A stretch of DNA of 20,258 nucleotides from Pelargonium cotyledonis (GCA_036897625.1 JAYMTA010001382.1:1-20258), one strand, 5' to 3'; positions 1-9,425 are shown, numbered from the stretch's first letter. Translations and numbers: made by a program. The notes: generated by a model from the sequence alone, not told the origin.

Positions 1-1
1 T

Positions 2-304
2 GCGTCCCCCCCCGCCGGCGTGCCGCTGCCATTCCCGGGCTCGTTGCCTTGGCCGGAGATATCGCTCACGGTGGCGGAGACGGACGTGGGGAGGTTGGGG
101 AGCATTTTAGAACACGTGGCGGCGACTAATCTGACGGCTATACAAAAGAACTTGGGTGACCCGGCTATAAAGCGGGCCCTACTCTTCCACGATGGTATCC
201 ACGAAGGGGACGCCACGTGTCAGATTTTGTCCGCGCTGGAGGCTAGACTGGAGAGGTCAAGCCGGTCAAAGAGGCTTTCGGGCCAATTGGTGACTGACAC
301 GTAG
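2..304 (+). CDS. GT47 exostosin-family glycosyltransferase, C-terminal end (partial)
   Basis: The reading frame is open from the left edge of the window (Ala-Ser-Pro-Pro-Ala-Gly-Val then LPFPGSLPW) to a TAG at 302-304, so only about the last 100 residues are present. The pattern LPFPGSLPWPEISLTVAE, then a DVGRLGSILEHV helix, then RALLF and EGDATCQIL matches the C-terminal end of plant GT47 (exostosin) proteins, in the region shared with IRX10-like and related Golgi enzymes. These are type II Golgi membrane transferases that build xylan, xyloglucan or pectin side chains. The acceptor specificity lies in the missing part, so I name the family only. The GTG at position 20 is an internal Val codon, not a start. 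The segment is GC-rich compared with the AT-rich DNA that follows, as expected for an exon. Family assignment is by recalled motif similarity. Confidence 0.62.
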   Translation, partial: ASPPAGVPLPFPGSLPWPEISLTVAETDVGRLGSILEHVAATNLTAIQKNLGDPAIKRALLFHDGIHEGDATCQILSALEARLERSSRSKRLSGQLVTDT

Positions 305-2900
305 ATAGACAGCTTAACGAGTATCTTTTCTCAACGTGGGTTCAAAAATTGGAGCACAGCTGGATTGGGGTTGTAACTGGGCCCGTACGTGGTACGAGAT
401 GAGTTGGAAATTTTAAGGACTCGTGGTGGGCCCCATGGTTGTCGTGTATTTTTTTGGTGGTGGGAGATTGGGTTGTGAGGTGGCGCGATTTAATTGGTGG
501 TTAGGGAGGTTCTGATGGGGTCAAATGATGTAATTATTGATTAAATATACGTATAGTGATTTCTGATTAGAATATAATTTTTTTGATATACATCAATAAT
601 ATCTTCTTTTTTTTTCTTTTATGTTTTGTAATGTATTCTTGTCAATGAAAAAAAAAAAACTAATTGTATTATCCTCCATCTCTTTTAAAATACTACTAAA
701 ACTAATTGTAGTTATTAAATATATATTTTTTAATTGTTTAAATTAAAAATATAATACAATTTTTTTTTGGTTGGTTCTAATGTTGAAACTATAAGTTCTT
801 CAGACCTTTAGAAACTTCCACAAAGTTTGGAACAAACTTTGGATTGGGCCTTTTAAGAATTTGGGTTTGGACTTAAAATTTTTGGGCTAAATGAATAATC
901 TTTAAACTCCTAGTCTTGGTTCAAAAACTAGTTTATTAAATTTTGGAAATTAAATAACAAAACTCTGAATTAAAAGGTGAAATTATTGAACATAGTGGAA
1001 TGCAATAGTTGGATGACTATGGCAGCCTTTGTCTACATGGTGTTTTGAGTAATTGGTTGACGGAAATATCAAAACTACATAGTTTTAATGCTCTTGTCAA
1101 TTAATTAAAATTACGTCATTTTGACTCTTGAGTGCATGTCTTATCTAATTTTAGACAAAATAAGGACTTTGTTTTACCTAAGAAAAACATGACAATTTAT
1201 GACAAAAATTGACTCAAACTAAACATTTTCTTTTTTGAGTGAGAGAGTATCAAATACATCCAATAATGTTTATGGTGTGAAGAGTTGACAAAGAGAAAAG
1301 GGAAGAATTGAACAGAAACAAACATTTATATGACTTTTTCTTAAAATATTCATTTTCATTCTAATTGCATTTTTGTGTACATGAATATTTGTTATATTGG
1401 AAGATCAATGTGTTCAAATATTTTTCTTTATTTTTATCCCATAAGACTATAAGGGCATAAAAGACCTTTTGATGGTCAAGGGATATGTAATTGTATGTTA
1501 AATTATAATACACTCATTCCTAGAAGTACTATGTGTCTAGAATGTAAACATTTATCTAATGTAAGATGACAAATGTCCTAACATTCAAACAAGTATAACA
1601 TCCAACCGCACAAGAGTCATTTAAGTGTTTAGAGTATAGAACTCCAATATTCATATAAATATGTATGTATTATATTGTAAAAATCATCCAGAAGAGAATT
1701 AGTAGCTCACGTTATCACTGCTTTGATTACCAATTGTTCATTTGGTTGGTAAGTTAGTTTTTTATAGTTCATCCATTTTTATTATTCCATACTAAAAATT
1801 GGGTTTGGGTTGAATTGAGACAATTCATTTAAAGAGATAAATATAAAATTTAAGTGTCCTAGTCTATCTATCTATCTATCATGTCCTAGTCTTAGTGTTT
1901 GGTTATGTCATTTTAGTTATGTCTTTTAGTTGAGCCTCATACGTCGTTTTAGTTATTTTGATTTAATCTACCTCAATTATCAAATCATATTTGGTCCTAA
2001 TATTTATATTTTGATCTAATTCTTAAAATTATAAGAATAGTTACATCCGAAGAAAATCACAAAATTGTTCCCAAACAAATAAAGAAATATATAATTGAAC
2101 AAAATTGATTACACAATGATTCATTAATAAACACATCAACTTCTCATTTGATTTTTTATAACATTTGCAACGCCTCACACTATAGTATCTATGTTTGGGC
2201 AGTAAACTACCGAAAATAAGGAAAAATTCGATTTTGGTTTTGATTATAATTATAATTATAATTATTGTCGGCTCCTACAAAATACTATTCATGATTAAGG
2301 ATATAATACCATCTAAATATTGATTAATTATATATGAGTTGTATAGTCACATGCATTTGTATTGTAATGACTTGATTAAGTTTATAGGAATGATTCACGT
2401 ATATATATTAAATAAAGAATTAATTAATATGATAGTTGTGATTTTTTAACTAATTAGCCACCAACTTTACAAAAGTCTACATACATATTACTTTATACAT
2501 ATTAATATCATGATTCATGAATCACAAATTATCTAATTCCCAAACTAGAATTACATCATATAAAAAATAGTAATTGATTAATTTGCATGTATAATTAGGA
2601 AACTTAATAATCTAAATATATATATTGTTTTGGTAGAAAATAATCTAAATATATATAAAAAATCTAAATATTTTTGATGAGTCATGATTCATGAATCTCA
2701 ATATTGATTAAATTCATAAACTAAAATTAAATCATTATTATTTGTAATTAGGAAAATAATATTACTCTAAGTCATATTATTTTCTTCCTTCTATAAATAA
2801 AAGAAGAAAAAAAACAGGGTGGTTGTATCAGCACCACCTAAAAACAGTGAAATTCTTACACATTCCACTTTTTTCAATTACACGAAAATAAAATAAATAA
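305..2900. other. AT-rich intergenic spacer
   Basis: No gene is supported here. The first 200 bases probably contain the 3' UTR of the GT47 gene. After about 530 the sequence is very AT-rich, with homopolymer runs (a 12-base A run near 650), a short (CTAT)4 microsatellite at 1864-1880 and an (ATTATA)-like run near 2240-2265. The microsatellite is bracketed by two copies of TGTCCTAGTCT-like sequence (near 1854 and 1883). A diverged direct repeat at 2508-2760 is listed separately. No ORF of coding quality and no tRNA-like fold was seen. Confidence 0.7.
2508..2760. repeat. Diverged direct repeat, two copies, containing a 14-bp palindrome
   Basis: Copy 1 starts at 2508 and copy 2 at 2682 (offset 174). 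Both start with TCATGATTCATGAATC and later share an AAACTA.AATTA.ATCAT block and a final TAATTAGGA. The second copy is shortened by small deletions. TGATTCATGAATCA at 2511-2524 is a perfect palindrome; the second copy has lost its last base. Between the copies AATCTAAATATATATA occurs three times (near 2610, 2641 and 2661). This looks like a local duplication of an AT-rich segment or two remnants of one repeat. Confidence 0.55.
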
Positions 2901-3121
2901 GAGTAAAATGTATATCAGTTGACTGATATAAGGTTACATCAGTCACAACTTAAGAAAATCAATAACGTGATGACAACTCATTTAAAATCACTTATATCCA
3001 CCCAAGTGAATTTGTGGGAGCGGAGCGACCCGTCCGGATTCATAATTTTAAATGAGGTGTCATCACATTATTAGTCTGACTGATATAAGATTACATCAGT
3101 CAACAGATATCTATATTACTC
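2901..3121. mobile_element. MITE-like foldback element with long terminal inverted repeats
   Basis: The left arm (from 2901, starting GAGTAAAATG) and the reverse complement of the right arm (from 3121, starting GAGTAATATA) align for roughly 85-100 bases at about 80% identity, with one 12-base gap. The arms share TTGACTGAT, TATCAGTCA-like, GTGATGACA and CTCATTTAAAAT blocks. The short centre is GC-rich (GGGAGCGGAGCGACCCG). Flanking sequence is AATAAATAA on the left and AATAAAGAA on the right, an 8/9 match that could be a 9-bp target duplication as made by Mutator-like transposases. There is no coding capacity, so it would be non-autonomous. It ends about 280 bp upstream of the carboxypeptidase TATA box. 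The long TIR is clear by eye; the superfamily call is inference. Confidence 0.72.
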
Positions 3122-3401
3122 AATAAAGAAATACATAATTAACATAAGAATTACCATGAGTGAAATGACAAAATTACCCTTACACCTGGAAATATTGATA
3201 TCGTAACAATGAAGGGTATTTTGGTCATTTCATACGTATTTTCCTTCAAAGAAAGAGAATTTACCCGAGAAACAAACAGAAGAAGACCGTTAATGCTCTG
3301 TTTCTCGGCTCTACTCTTTCTCACTCAACCTTCTCCCCTGCTTCTTCCATTTTTACCAATAAAATTCAGAGAACCAACTCGGTCCATCAATCCAAAAATT
3401 C

Positions 3402-3408
3402 TATAAAT
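3402..3408 (+). promoter_or_regulatory. TATA box of the serine carboxypeptidase gene
   Basis: TATAAAT in the context TCTATAAATCCCC lies 70 bases before the ATG at 3478. This predicts transcription starting near 3435 and a 5' UTR of about 45 bases. The ATG context (CAAATGGC) is favourable in plants. Confidence 0.6.
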
Positions 3409-3477
3409 CCCCACCAAACTCACAACCCAATTCTTATTCAAATCTTTAATTTCTCACCCAATTTTCGATTTTCTCAA

Positions 3478-6400
3478 ATGGCACATTCATCGGCGAAACT
3501 CTCTGCGTATACTCTGTTTCTTGTTCTTGCTCTGTTTTCTCCATTTTCTTCTGCAGCAACAGCTACACAACCACACACCAACGGTCCCAAGTTTCTCTCA
3601 TCTTCTACAGCTAAAAGATACGCAGAGAATCTCATTCGAGGCCTCAATTTGTACCCGAAAGACCCGATCAATATCGCCAGACACGACCCTTCACTCGCAG
3701 CAGTTTCCGAGCAACAACAGCTCGTCGAGAAGCGTTTCCGGCTCCCAATTTCCGGCGATACCTCCGTTCAAGATCTCGGTCACCATGCCGGATACTATCA
3801 ACTTCCACATTCCAAAGACGCAAGGTAATTGCAACTTTCAAGCTCAATTGGGTTCAGCTTTAATAATGAATTAAGAAACAGAGTAACAAGAAACAGAGGA
3901 AGCTTTCAAAAATAATTTTGTATTGCCTTTTGTTCTCGTGATTCGGTCCAATCATAATCGATTCGGTCCGGTTTTAGACAGAGTTAATTTCTCATTTATT
4001 ACATTACAAAATCAATTATTATTATTTTGTATTTTTAAATAAACATTTATCCGTCATATATTATCAATTTCTCTTCAATTCCATATTATGTATATATCAA
4101 TTGCTTCTATTAAAATGTATTTTTTTTTTCAAAATATATATAGACCGGTTCAATCGATCTTGTTCAAGGCTCGACATTAGTCAACTTGATCTTCGGTCCT
4201 AATTCAATTGACAATTTGGTTTGGTCCATTCCTAGACCAATGGACACTCCTAGATAGTCCGAATGTATATTTTTTTTTTGAGTTTTTGTCCAATAAGCTT
4301 ATTTGAAATTGTTGGCGTGACAATCACATGATACTAAATTTATTTAGATTTACAAATGATTGAAACAAAATCGTATGATATGATACATAACAAAATGGAC
4401 AAAATTGAGGTGACGACCACGTCGCTCAATCATAAAACTTTGTCCCAAAATTGAGTTCTAATTCAAAATACAACAAAACGGTTGAGGAACCAAAATGAAA
4501 TGCTTTTTTTCTTCAATTACCCCGGTCTATGAACAATAATCGGTCCAATCTTCGGTTCTAATTTTGCCAATTGTCGAAATGTTGCAGAATGTTCTACTTT
4601 TTATTCGAATCTCGAACCAACAAGAAGGACCCGGTCGTGATTTGGCTGACCGGAGGGCCAGGTTGTAGCAGTGAATTAGCTTTGTTTTATGAAAATGGTC
4701 CTTTCAAGATTGCCAAGAACCTGTCTCTTCTGTGGAATGATTTTGGTTGGGACAAGGTAAATTTTACTTTTAAATTTTGAATATATTCTTAATTTAATTG
4801 TTCACATTTTATTACAATTTATTTCAAAAAAAATATAAAAAAAGACCTCTTAATTTTATGTATTAAAGTTGCTTTCAGGTGTCGAATCTTTTGTACGTCG
4901 ACCAGCCGACCGGAACTGGTTTCAGCTACACTTCCGATGAAAGTGACCTTCGTAGCGACGAGGAGGGTGTTAGCAATGATTTGTTCGATTTCTTGCAGGT
5001 CAGTTTCTTTTTTGTAGCGATGATGAGGAATGTGATTCTCATTTCAAAGTCAATTTCGTATATGAAGTCATTATTTGAACACAAACAACTAAATTGTCGT
5101 TTTTTTTCAAATTCTCTGACTCTCATTTCTGAACAAAAATTCTAATACAAGTGTTGCTCTATTTCTAATGTTTGGACGTCCCTAGAAATTAAATGTGAGC
5201 TTAACAATTTCATGTATCAACACATATTAGGCATTTTTCAAGGAGCATCCCCAATTCGCCAAGAACGACTTCTACATCACCGGAGAATCTTACGCCGGCC
5301 ACTACATTCCGGCTCTCGCTTCTCGGGTTCACCGAGGAAACAAAGAGAAACAAGGAATCCATATCAATCTCAAGGTTCGTTTTGTCTCATAAAATGAATA
5401 AAGTACTCTTGTCATAATTGTTAAGACTTGGTCAAGACACTGAAAATTGAAAAAAGAAAATAGAGTAGCATCAGTTACAACTCTACTCGTATATATAATT
5501 TGAGTAAAACCGACATAAACACGATACTATATGTAACACAATTACTAAATTTTCATGTTTGTGTCGGATTATATGACACATATTTAACCTTTGACACGAC
5601 ATAAAAAATTGACTAAGATTTTCTCTCTCTTTTTTTTTTTTTTTATAATCAAAAACAGGGATTTGCTATTGGCAATGGCTTGACTAATCCTGAAATCCAG
5701 TACAAAGCATACACAGATTATGCTCTGGATATGAAGTTGATTGAAAAGCCAGACTACGACCGGATTAGAAAAACTATCCCGGATTGCATACAAACAACCC
5801 GATCTTGTGGTAAATTTCGATTCACCGAACATGATTTATATACTTCGCAATACTCGTGAATTCACGTTCTTGATTAGTTATCTGAATCTAAACTTATGTT
5901 CACGCTTCTAAATTGATGAATAATTCGGTTTAGCTCTAGAATTTAGTTGATACCAACATTTTTTAACTTGTGAAACGATATTTTTGCTCTCCACTTCACT
6001 TTAAATTCTCATATAAACGAGAGAAATGACGTATTTCATATCTTAGAAACTCGTGCATTCACGTTATTGATTAGTTATTTGAACTTAAACTAACATTCAC
6101 AGTACGAAAAATGTGGTATAGCTTAAGAAATTAGTTGATACTAACATTTATGTACTTGTGAAATGTCATTTTTATATATATATATATATATATACACGAG
6201 GGAAATGACATATTTTGTACCTTAGATACTCGCGAATTCACGTTCTTGATTAGTTATCTGAATCTTCTGCCTCAGGCTCTGAAGGGGGTGATGCGTGTGA
6301 TACTGCCTACATCGTATGCACAAGCATATTCGAAAGAATCATTGAAATAAATACCAACCTAAATGTAAGTAATCATCGACAAACATGTCGTATAATGTAA

Positions 6401-7394
6401 TAATTTTCCGAACATTAACGTTGTTTATAACAAGAACTCACTGCACGTATCTGTGACGATCAATTTTCGATTGCAGTACTATGATGTGAGAAAGAAATGT
6501 GAGGGAAGCCTATGCTACGACTTCTCGAACATGGAGAAGTTCCTGAACCTGAAATCCGTTAGAATGGCGCTAGGCGTAGGTGACATAGAATTTGTTTCGT
6601 GCAGCAGAAAGGTCTACGAGGCAATGACGACGGATTGGATGAAGAATCTTGCAGTCGGAATTCCTGAGCTTCTCGAGGATGGAATCAATGCATTGGTATA
6701 CGCCGGAGAGTATGATTTGATATGCAATTGGCTCGGTAAGAATCTTCGAACAAATTGTTGTTTCAAGCACATTTTTTCTACATTTAGTCACTATCCTGAT
6801 TTTCTTTTAGTATTTGTGTACTTCAAACTAAACGAAATTATAGTACTACACGCAAAATATGGGGGGTAGAATGTTAGGTATATGCAGACTCGAGTTCAAA
6901 TTGTCAATTCTAGGCTGAGAAAAGAAATTTTAGTACTACACGCAAAATATGCAAGTTGAATGTTAGGTATCTGCAGGCTCGGGTTCAAATTGTCATTTCT
7001 AGGCTGAAAAAAGAAATTATAGTACTACACGCAAAATATGCGGGATGAATGTTAGATACCTACAGTTCGGGTTCAAATTGTCATTTCTAGGCCGAAAAAG
7101 GCGAAGTGTCTACGATATACGAACTTACATTTTGTGTTTCCTTTTGCAGGGAACTCGAGATGGGTACGTGCCTTGGAATGGTCTGGTCGGAGGCAGTTCA
7201 TGGCATCTCCGATCGTTCCCTTTACCGTTGATGGTGCAGAGAAAGGTCAGCTGAAAAGCCATGGTCCTCTGAGTTTCCTCAAGGTTTATGATGCTGGTCA
7301 CATGGTTCCCATGGATCAGCCTAAAGCTTCCCTGCAAATGTTACAGAGATGGATGCAAGGAAAATTAACTAATGCAACTCTAAGCATCCATTGA
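3478..7394 (+). CDS. Serine carboxypeptidase-like protein, SCPL48/49 type (peptidase S10)
   Basis: Eight exons join with GT-AG introns in one frame: 3478-3824, 4588-4756, 4879-4998, 5231-5374, 5659-5809, 6276-6364, 6477-6735 and 7150-7394, giving 507 residues, the usual size for this clade. Residues 1-26 form a signal peptide (hydrophobic core TLFLVLALF), followed by a propeptide-like region to about residue 80. The oxyanion-hole motif GGPGCSS is at 138-144. Catalytic Ser232 is in GESYAGHY, Asp420 in [11 protein letters not shown] and His477 in [11 protein letters not shown], so the triad is complete. The enzyme should remove C-terminal residues from peptides in the vacuole or secretory path. 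No SCPL acyltransferase-specific feature is evident, so a true peptidase is the better reading. Intron 1 (763 bp) holds scattered CGGTCC-type motifs that look like old repeat debris. Introns 5 and 7 carry tandem repeats. Exon borders were inferred by frame and family similarity, not from transcripts. Confidence 0.93.
5852..6265. repeat. Intronic tandem repeat, about 180-197 bp unit, 2.2 copies
   Basis: Within carboxypeptidase intron 5, the block ACTCG.G.ATTCACGTT.TTGATTAGTTAT starts at 5852, 6049 and 6228. The first two units also share an AATTAGTTGATAC.AACATTT block, an ACTTGTGAAA block and a GAGAGAAATGAC or GAGGGAAATGACA block. The third copy is only about 38 bases and runs straight into the polypyrimidine tract and acceptor CTGCCTCAG of exon 6. 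Unit 2 also contains a (TA)11 run near 6173-6194. Confidence 0.85.
6841..7105. repeat. Intronic tandem repeat, about 89-bp unit, three copies
   Basis: In carboxypeptidase intron 7, units begin with TAGTACTACACGCAAAATATG at 6841, 6931 and 7020, giving periods of 90 and 89. Each unit continues with GAATGTTAG.TA, then a GTTCAAATTGTCA block and TTCTAGGC.GA. Similarity among copies is high, so the duplications look fairly recent. The block GGGTTCAAAT resembles a Pol III B box, but no matching A box or tRNA-like fold was seen. Confidence 0.88.
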
Positions 7395-7839
7395 TTTCTG
7401 AACAAAAATGTAGTTTTCTGATAATCAAAATACACATTTAATATCGTTTAAATGTTATTGGTTCACCAAAACGATACAAGTGGCTACTTAGATGTTGGGA
7501 ACTGGGTGGATGCGTATCGAGCATGCGCTTCCACCCAGAAAGCATATATAACCTAATGATGCTAGTGAACGAGCATGCATTTGGTTATATATGCTTTACA
7601 CGTTCACAACTCAATTATATAACATTACAAATAAATTCAAAACATAACTGATTTGATTAAATGGTATAAACCAAATGTTCAAACTATCTTCCTTCCCAAG
7701 AAAACACAAAACATTCCAAACTCTAATATATTTAAACTGATAAACTTCAACTACATAATTCCTAGCCTTATCTTCAAGAAGAATAACAAAAAGAGAAAAA
7801 AATACCACAAATTAATCATAACGAAAGGATAAGCAAAAC
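7395..7839. other. Convergent 3' intergenic region
   Basis: This is the spacer between the 3' ends of the carboxypeptidase (+) and the SAM synthetase (-). The right part (about 7615-7839), read on the minus strand, is the likely synthetase 3' UTR. Near its end it is U-rich with TTTGTAATG-like sequence, typical of plant polyadenylation regions. The left part holds the carboxypeptidase 3' UTR. The strong hairpins at 7502-7596 lie between the two. No other gene is seen. Confidence 0.6.
7502..7596. other. Two consecutive stem-loops between convergent genes
   Basis: Hairpin 1 (7502-7538) pairs CTGGGTGGA with TCCACCCAG, then one mismatch, then six more pairs (GCGTAT with ATGCGC, one G-U), leaving a five-base loop CGAGC. 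Hairpin 2 (7540-7596) pairs the 14-base arm AAGCATATATAACC with its exact complement, then a mismatch, then nine more pairs with one bulge, leaving an eight-base loop. Both hairpins contain CGAGCATGC (7518-7526 and 7570-7578), at the loop and the start of the 3' arm. The fold exists on either strand. It could be a foldback transposon remnant, a structured 3' end or a small-RNA precursor. Confidence 0.8.
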
Positions 7840-9012
7840 CTAAGTCTTGGGCTTGAGAATCTTGATTTTCTCCCATGTGAAGTCCGGGTCTTCGCGCCCA
7901 AAATGTCCATAAGCAGCCGTTTTTTGAAACCTGAATTTGCCACCTCTTTTCAGATCAAGACTAATAGCAATCATCCCGGGCCTGAAATCGAAATTCTCCT
8001 TGATCAATGCCAGAATCTCCTTATCCGGGATCTTCCCCGTGTTGTAGGTGTCTACAAACACAGACAACGGCTCTGGGACCCCAATTGCATAAGAGACTTG
8101 CACGATACAACGTCGTGCAAGTCCTGAGCCCACCACGCTCTTCGCGGCCTGCCTAACTATATAAGCTCCACTACGGTCCACCTTTGTGGAATCTTTGCCC
8201 GAAAACGCACCCCCGCCATGTGCCCCCCAGCCTCCATAGGTGTCCACAATGATTTTCCTCCCAGTGAGCCCCGCGTCCCCATGTGGCCCCCCTATGACAA
8301 ATCTCCCTGACGGGTTCAAGTGGAAGATTGTTTTCTCGTCAAGGTACTTTGAGGGAATGACAGGCTTGATCACATGCTCTTTCAGGTCACTAGCGATCTT
8401 ATCATTAGTGACACTCTCATCATGTTGAGTTGAGATTAGAATTGTGTGGACCCTGAGGGGGACCATCGCCCCTCCCTCGTTCTTGTATTCCACGGTCACT
8501 TGAGTCTTTCCATCCGGCCTCACCCACGGGCAAATCTTACTCTTTCTCACCTCAGTGAGCCTAGCTCCAAGCTTGGAAGCAAGAACATGCGTCAAAGGCA
8601 TCATCTCGGGGGTCTCATCCGTGGCGTAGCCAAACATGAGACCCTGATCCCCAGCCCCAATCTCCTCCGGCTTCTTGGTGAGGTTTCCATGAACCCCTTG
8701 TGCAATGTCGGGGCTCTGTTGCTCAACATTCACAATGACCTTGCATTTATCAGCATCTAGGCCAACATCCGCGGATAAAAACCCAATGCCTCTACAAGTG
8801 TCGCGAACAATCTTCTCGTAGTCCACTTTCGCCTTTGTGGTGATCTCGCCAAAAATCATGACCATGTTTGTTTTGGCACATGTCCCGCAAGCAACTTTAC
8901 TCTCCGGGTCTTGCTCCAAGCAAGCGTCTAGAATGGCGTCAGAGACTTGATCACATATTTTATCAGGGTGGCCTTCGTTGACAGATTCGGACGTGAAATG
9001 AAATGTATCCAT
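7840..9012 (-). CDS. S-adenosylmethionine synthetase (methionine adenosyltransferase)
   Basis: One uninterrupted coding exon of 390 residues makes SAM from methionine and ATP in the cytosol or nucleus. I chose the Met at 9012 ([18 protein letters not shown]). An in-frame Met 11 codons upstream lies across the 5'-UTR intron acceptor, and family proteins begin with MxTFxFTSE. Motifs present are EGHPDK (13-18), signature 1 [12 protein letters not shown] (119-130) and signature 2 GGGAFSGKD (266-274). Ligand residues kept are E9, H15, D17, E56, Q99, D167-K169, S235-F238, D246, R252-K253, A269, K273 and K277. The potassium-ligand Glu43 is replaced by Gly (codon GGG). Other unusual residues are S158, V164 and S275. 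The C-terminal half ([29 protein letters not shown]) is closest to my recollection of Arabidopsis MAT3 (At2g36880). The gene is divergent from the methyltransferase at 9876. Confidence 0.96.
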   Translation of the reverse strand: MDTFHFTSESVNEGHPDKICDQVSDAILDACLEQDPESKVACGTCAKTNMVMIFGEITTKAKVDYEKIVRDTCRGIGFLSADVGLDADKCKVIVNVEQQSPDIAQGVHGNLTKKPEEIGAGDQGLMFGYATDETPEMMPLTHVLASKLGARLTEVRKSKICPWVRPDGKTQVTVEYKNEGGAMVPLRVHTILISTQHDESVTNDKIASDLKEHVIKPVIPSKYLDEKTIFHLNPSGRFVIGGPHGDAGLTGRKIIVDTYGGWGAHGGGAFSGKDSTKVDRSGAYIVRQAAKSVVGSGLARRCIVQVSYAIGVPEPLSVFVDTYNTGKIPDKEILALIKENFDFRPGMIAISLDLKRGGKFRFQKTAAYGHFGREDPDFTWEKIKILKPKT

Positions 9013-9019
9013 CACTAAA

Positions 9020-9242
9020 CTGCGATAACACAAAAACCGAAACAATTGAAACGGAATGAGTTGATAAGTAAATAAAGTAAACGATCACTCGAATCGTGTC
9101 TATGTGGATGAAGAATTCCCCTAGAGAATCACCGGAACATCAACAACCAAACCATTTTTCAAACGATTCATGTCACATATTATTTAAGAACTCAATCTAA
9201 TACACAAAAACCTTTAAAAACGACATCGTATTCAGTACGTAC
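9020..9242 (-). other. 5'-UTR intron of the SAM synthetase gene
   Basis: On the minus strand an AG/GTACGT donor has its first intron base at 9242, and a GTTATCGCAG acceptor ends at 9020, seven bases before the ATG. An intron close to the start codon in the 5' UTR is common in plant SAM synthetase genes and often boosts expression. The upstream non-coding exon would be about 9243 to 9282 and is CT-rich, as in many highly expressed plant leaders. Confidence 0.72.
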
Positions 9243-9279
9243 CTCTGAGAATCTTGAAGAAGTAGCAGAAGAAGAGAGT

Positions 9280-9425
9280 AGTGAAGTGGTAAATAAAGAG
9301 AGTAGCGAGGGTTTTATAGGAATCCGAATTTGAAGATTGGTTTCGTTTCGTTGGGACGCTAACGATTTTCTCGCTCTGACTCGGTCTATAAAACGGGTCG
9401 GTTCCATTCAACGACGTCGTCCCAT
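9280..9425. promoter_or_regulatory. Compact bidirectional promoter region
   Basis: A minus-strand CTATAAAA at 9312-9319 suits the SAM synthetase (predicted start near 9282). A plus-strand TATAAAA from 9387 suits the methyltransferase (predicted start near 9420). The two TATA boxes are only about 68 bp apart. ACGACGTCGT at 9411-9420 is a perfect 10-bp palindrome with a GACGTC core, a C-box type site bound by plant bZIP factors. Start sites are predicted from TATA spacing only. Confidence 0.55.

Noticed and set aside
3209-3406. 65-codon frame before the carboxypeptidase
   Set aside because: It crosses the promoter and ends in the TATA box region; no homology is apparent.
4100-4560. Transposable element in carboxypeptidase intron 1
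   Set aside because: Repeated CGGTCC and CAATTTGG-like phrases hint at repeat debris, but no ends, inverted repeats or target duplication could be fixed.
6841-7105. tRNA genes suggested by the GTTCAAAT blocks
   Set aside because: No A box, acceptor stem or cloverleaf could be drawn around any of the three copies.
5852-7105. CRISPR array
   Set aside because: Repeats in the two introns are whole tandem units of 89 to 197 bp without unique spacers, in a plant nuclear gene.
7502-7596. Known microRNA precursor
   Set aside because: Neither arm matches a conserved plant microRNA I can recall; without small-RNA data the structure is left as an unnamed double hairpin.
7903-8760. Several plus-strand frames opposite the SAM synthetase
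   Set aside because: They are antisense shadows of a strongly conserved coding exon and have no features of their own.
7840-9012. SAM synthetase as a pseudogene
   Set aside because: Despite unusual residues the frame is full length, has nearly all ligand residues, a TATA box and normal 5'-UTR splice sites.
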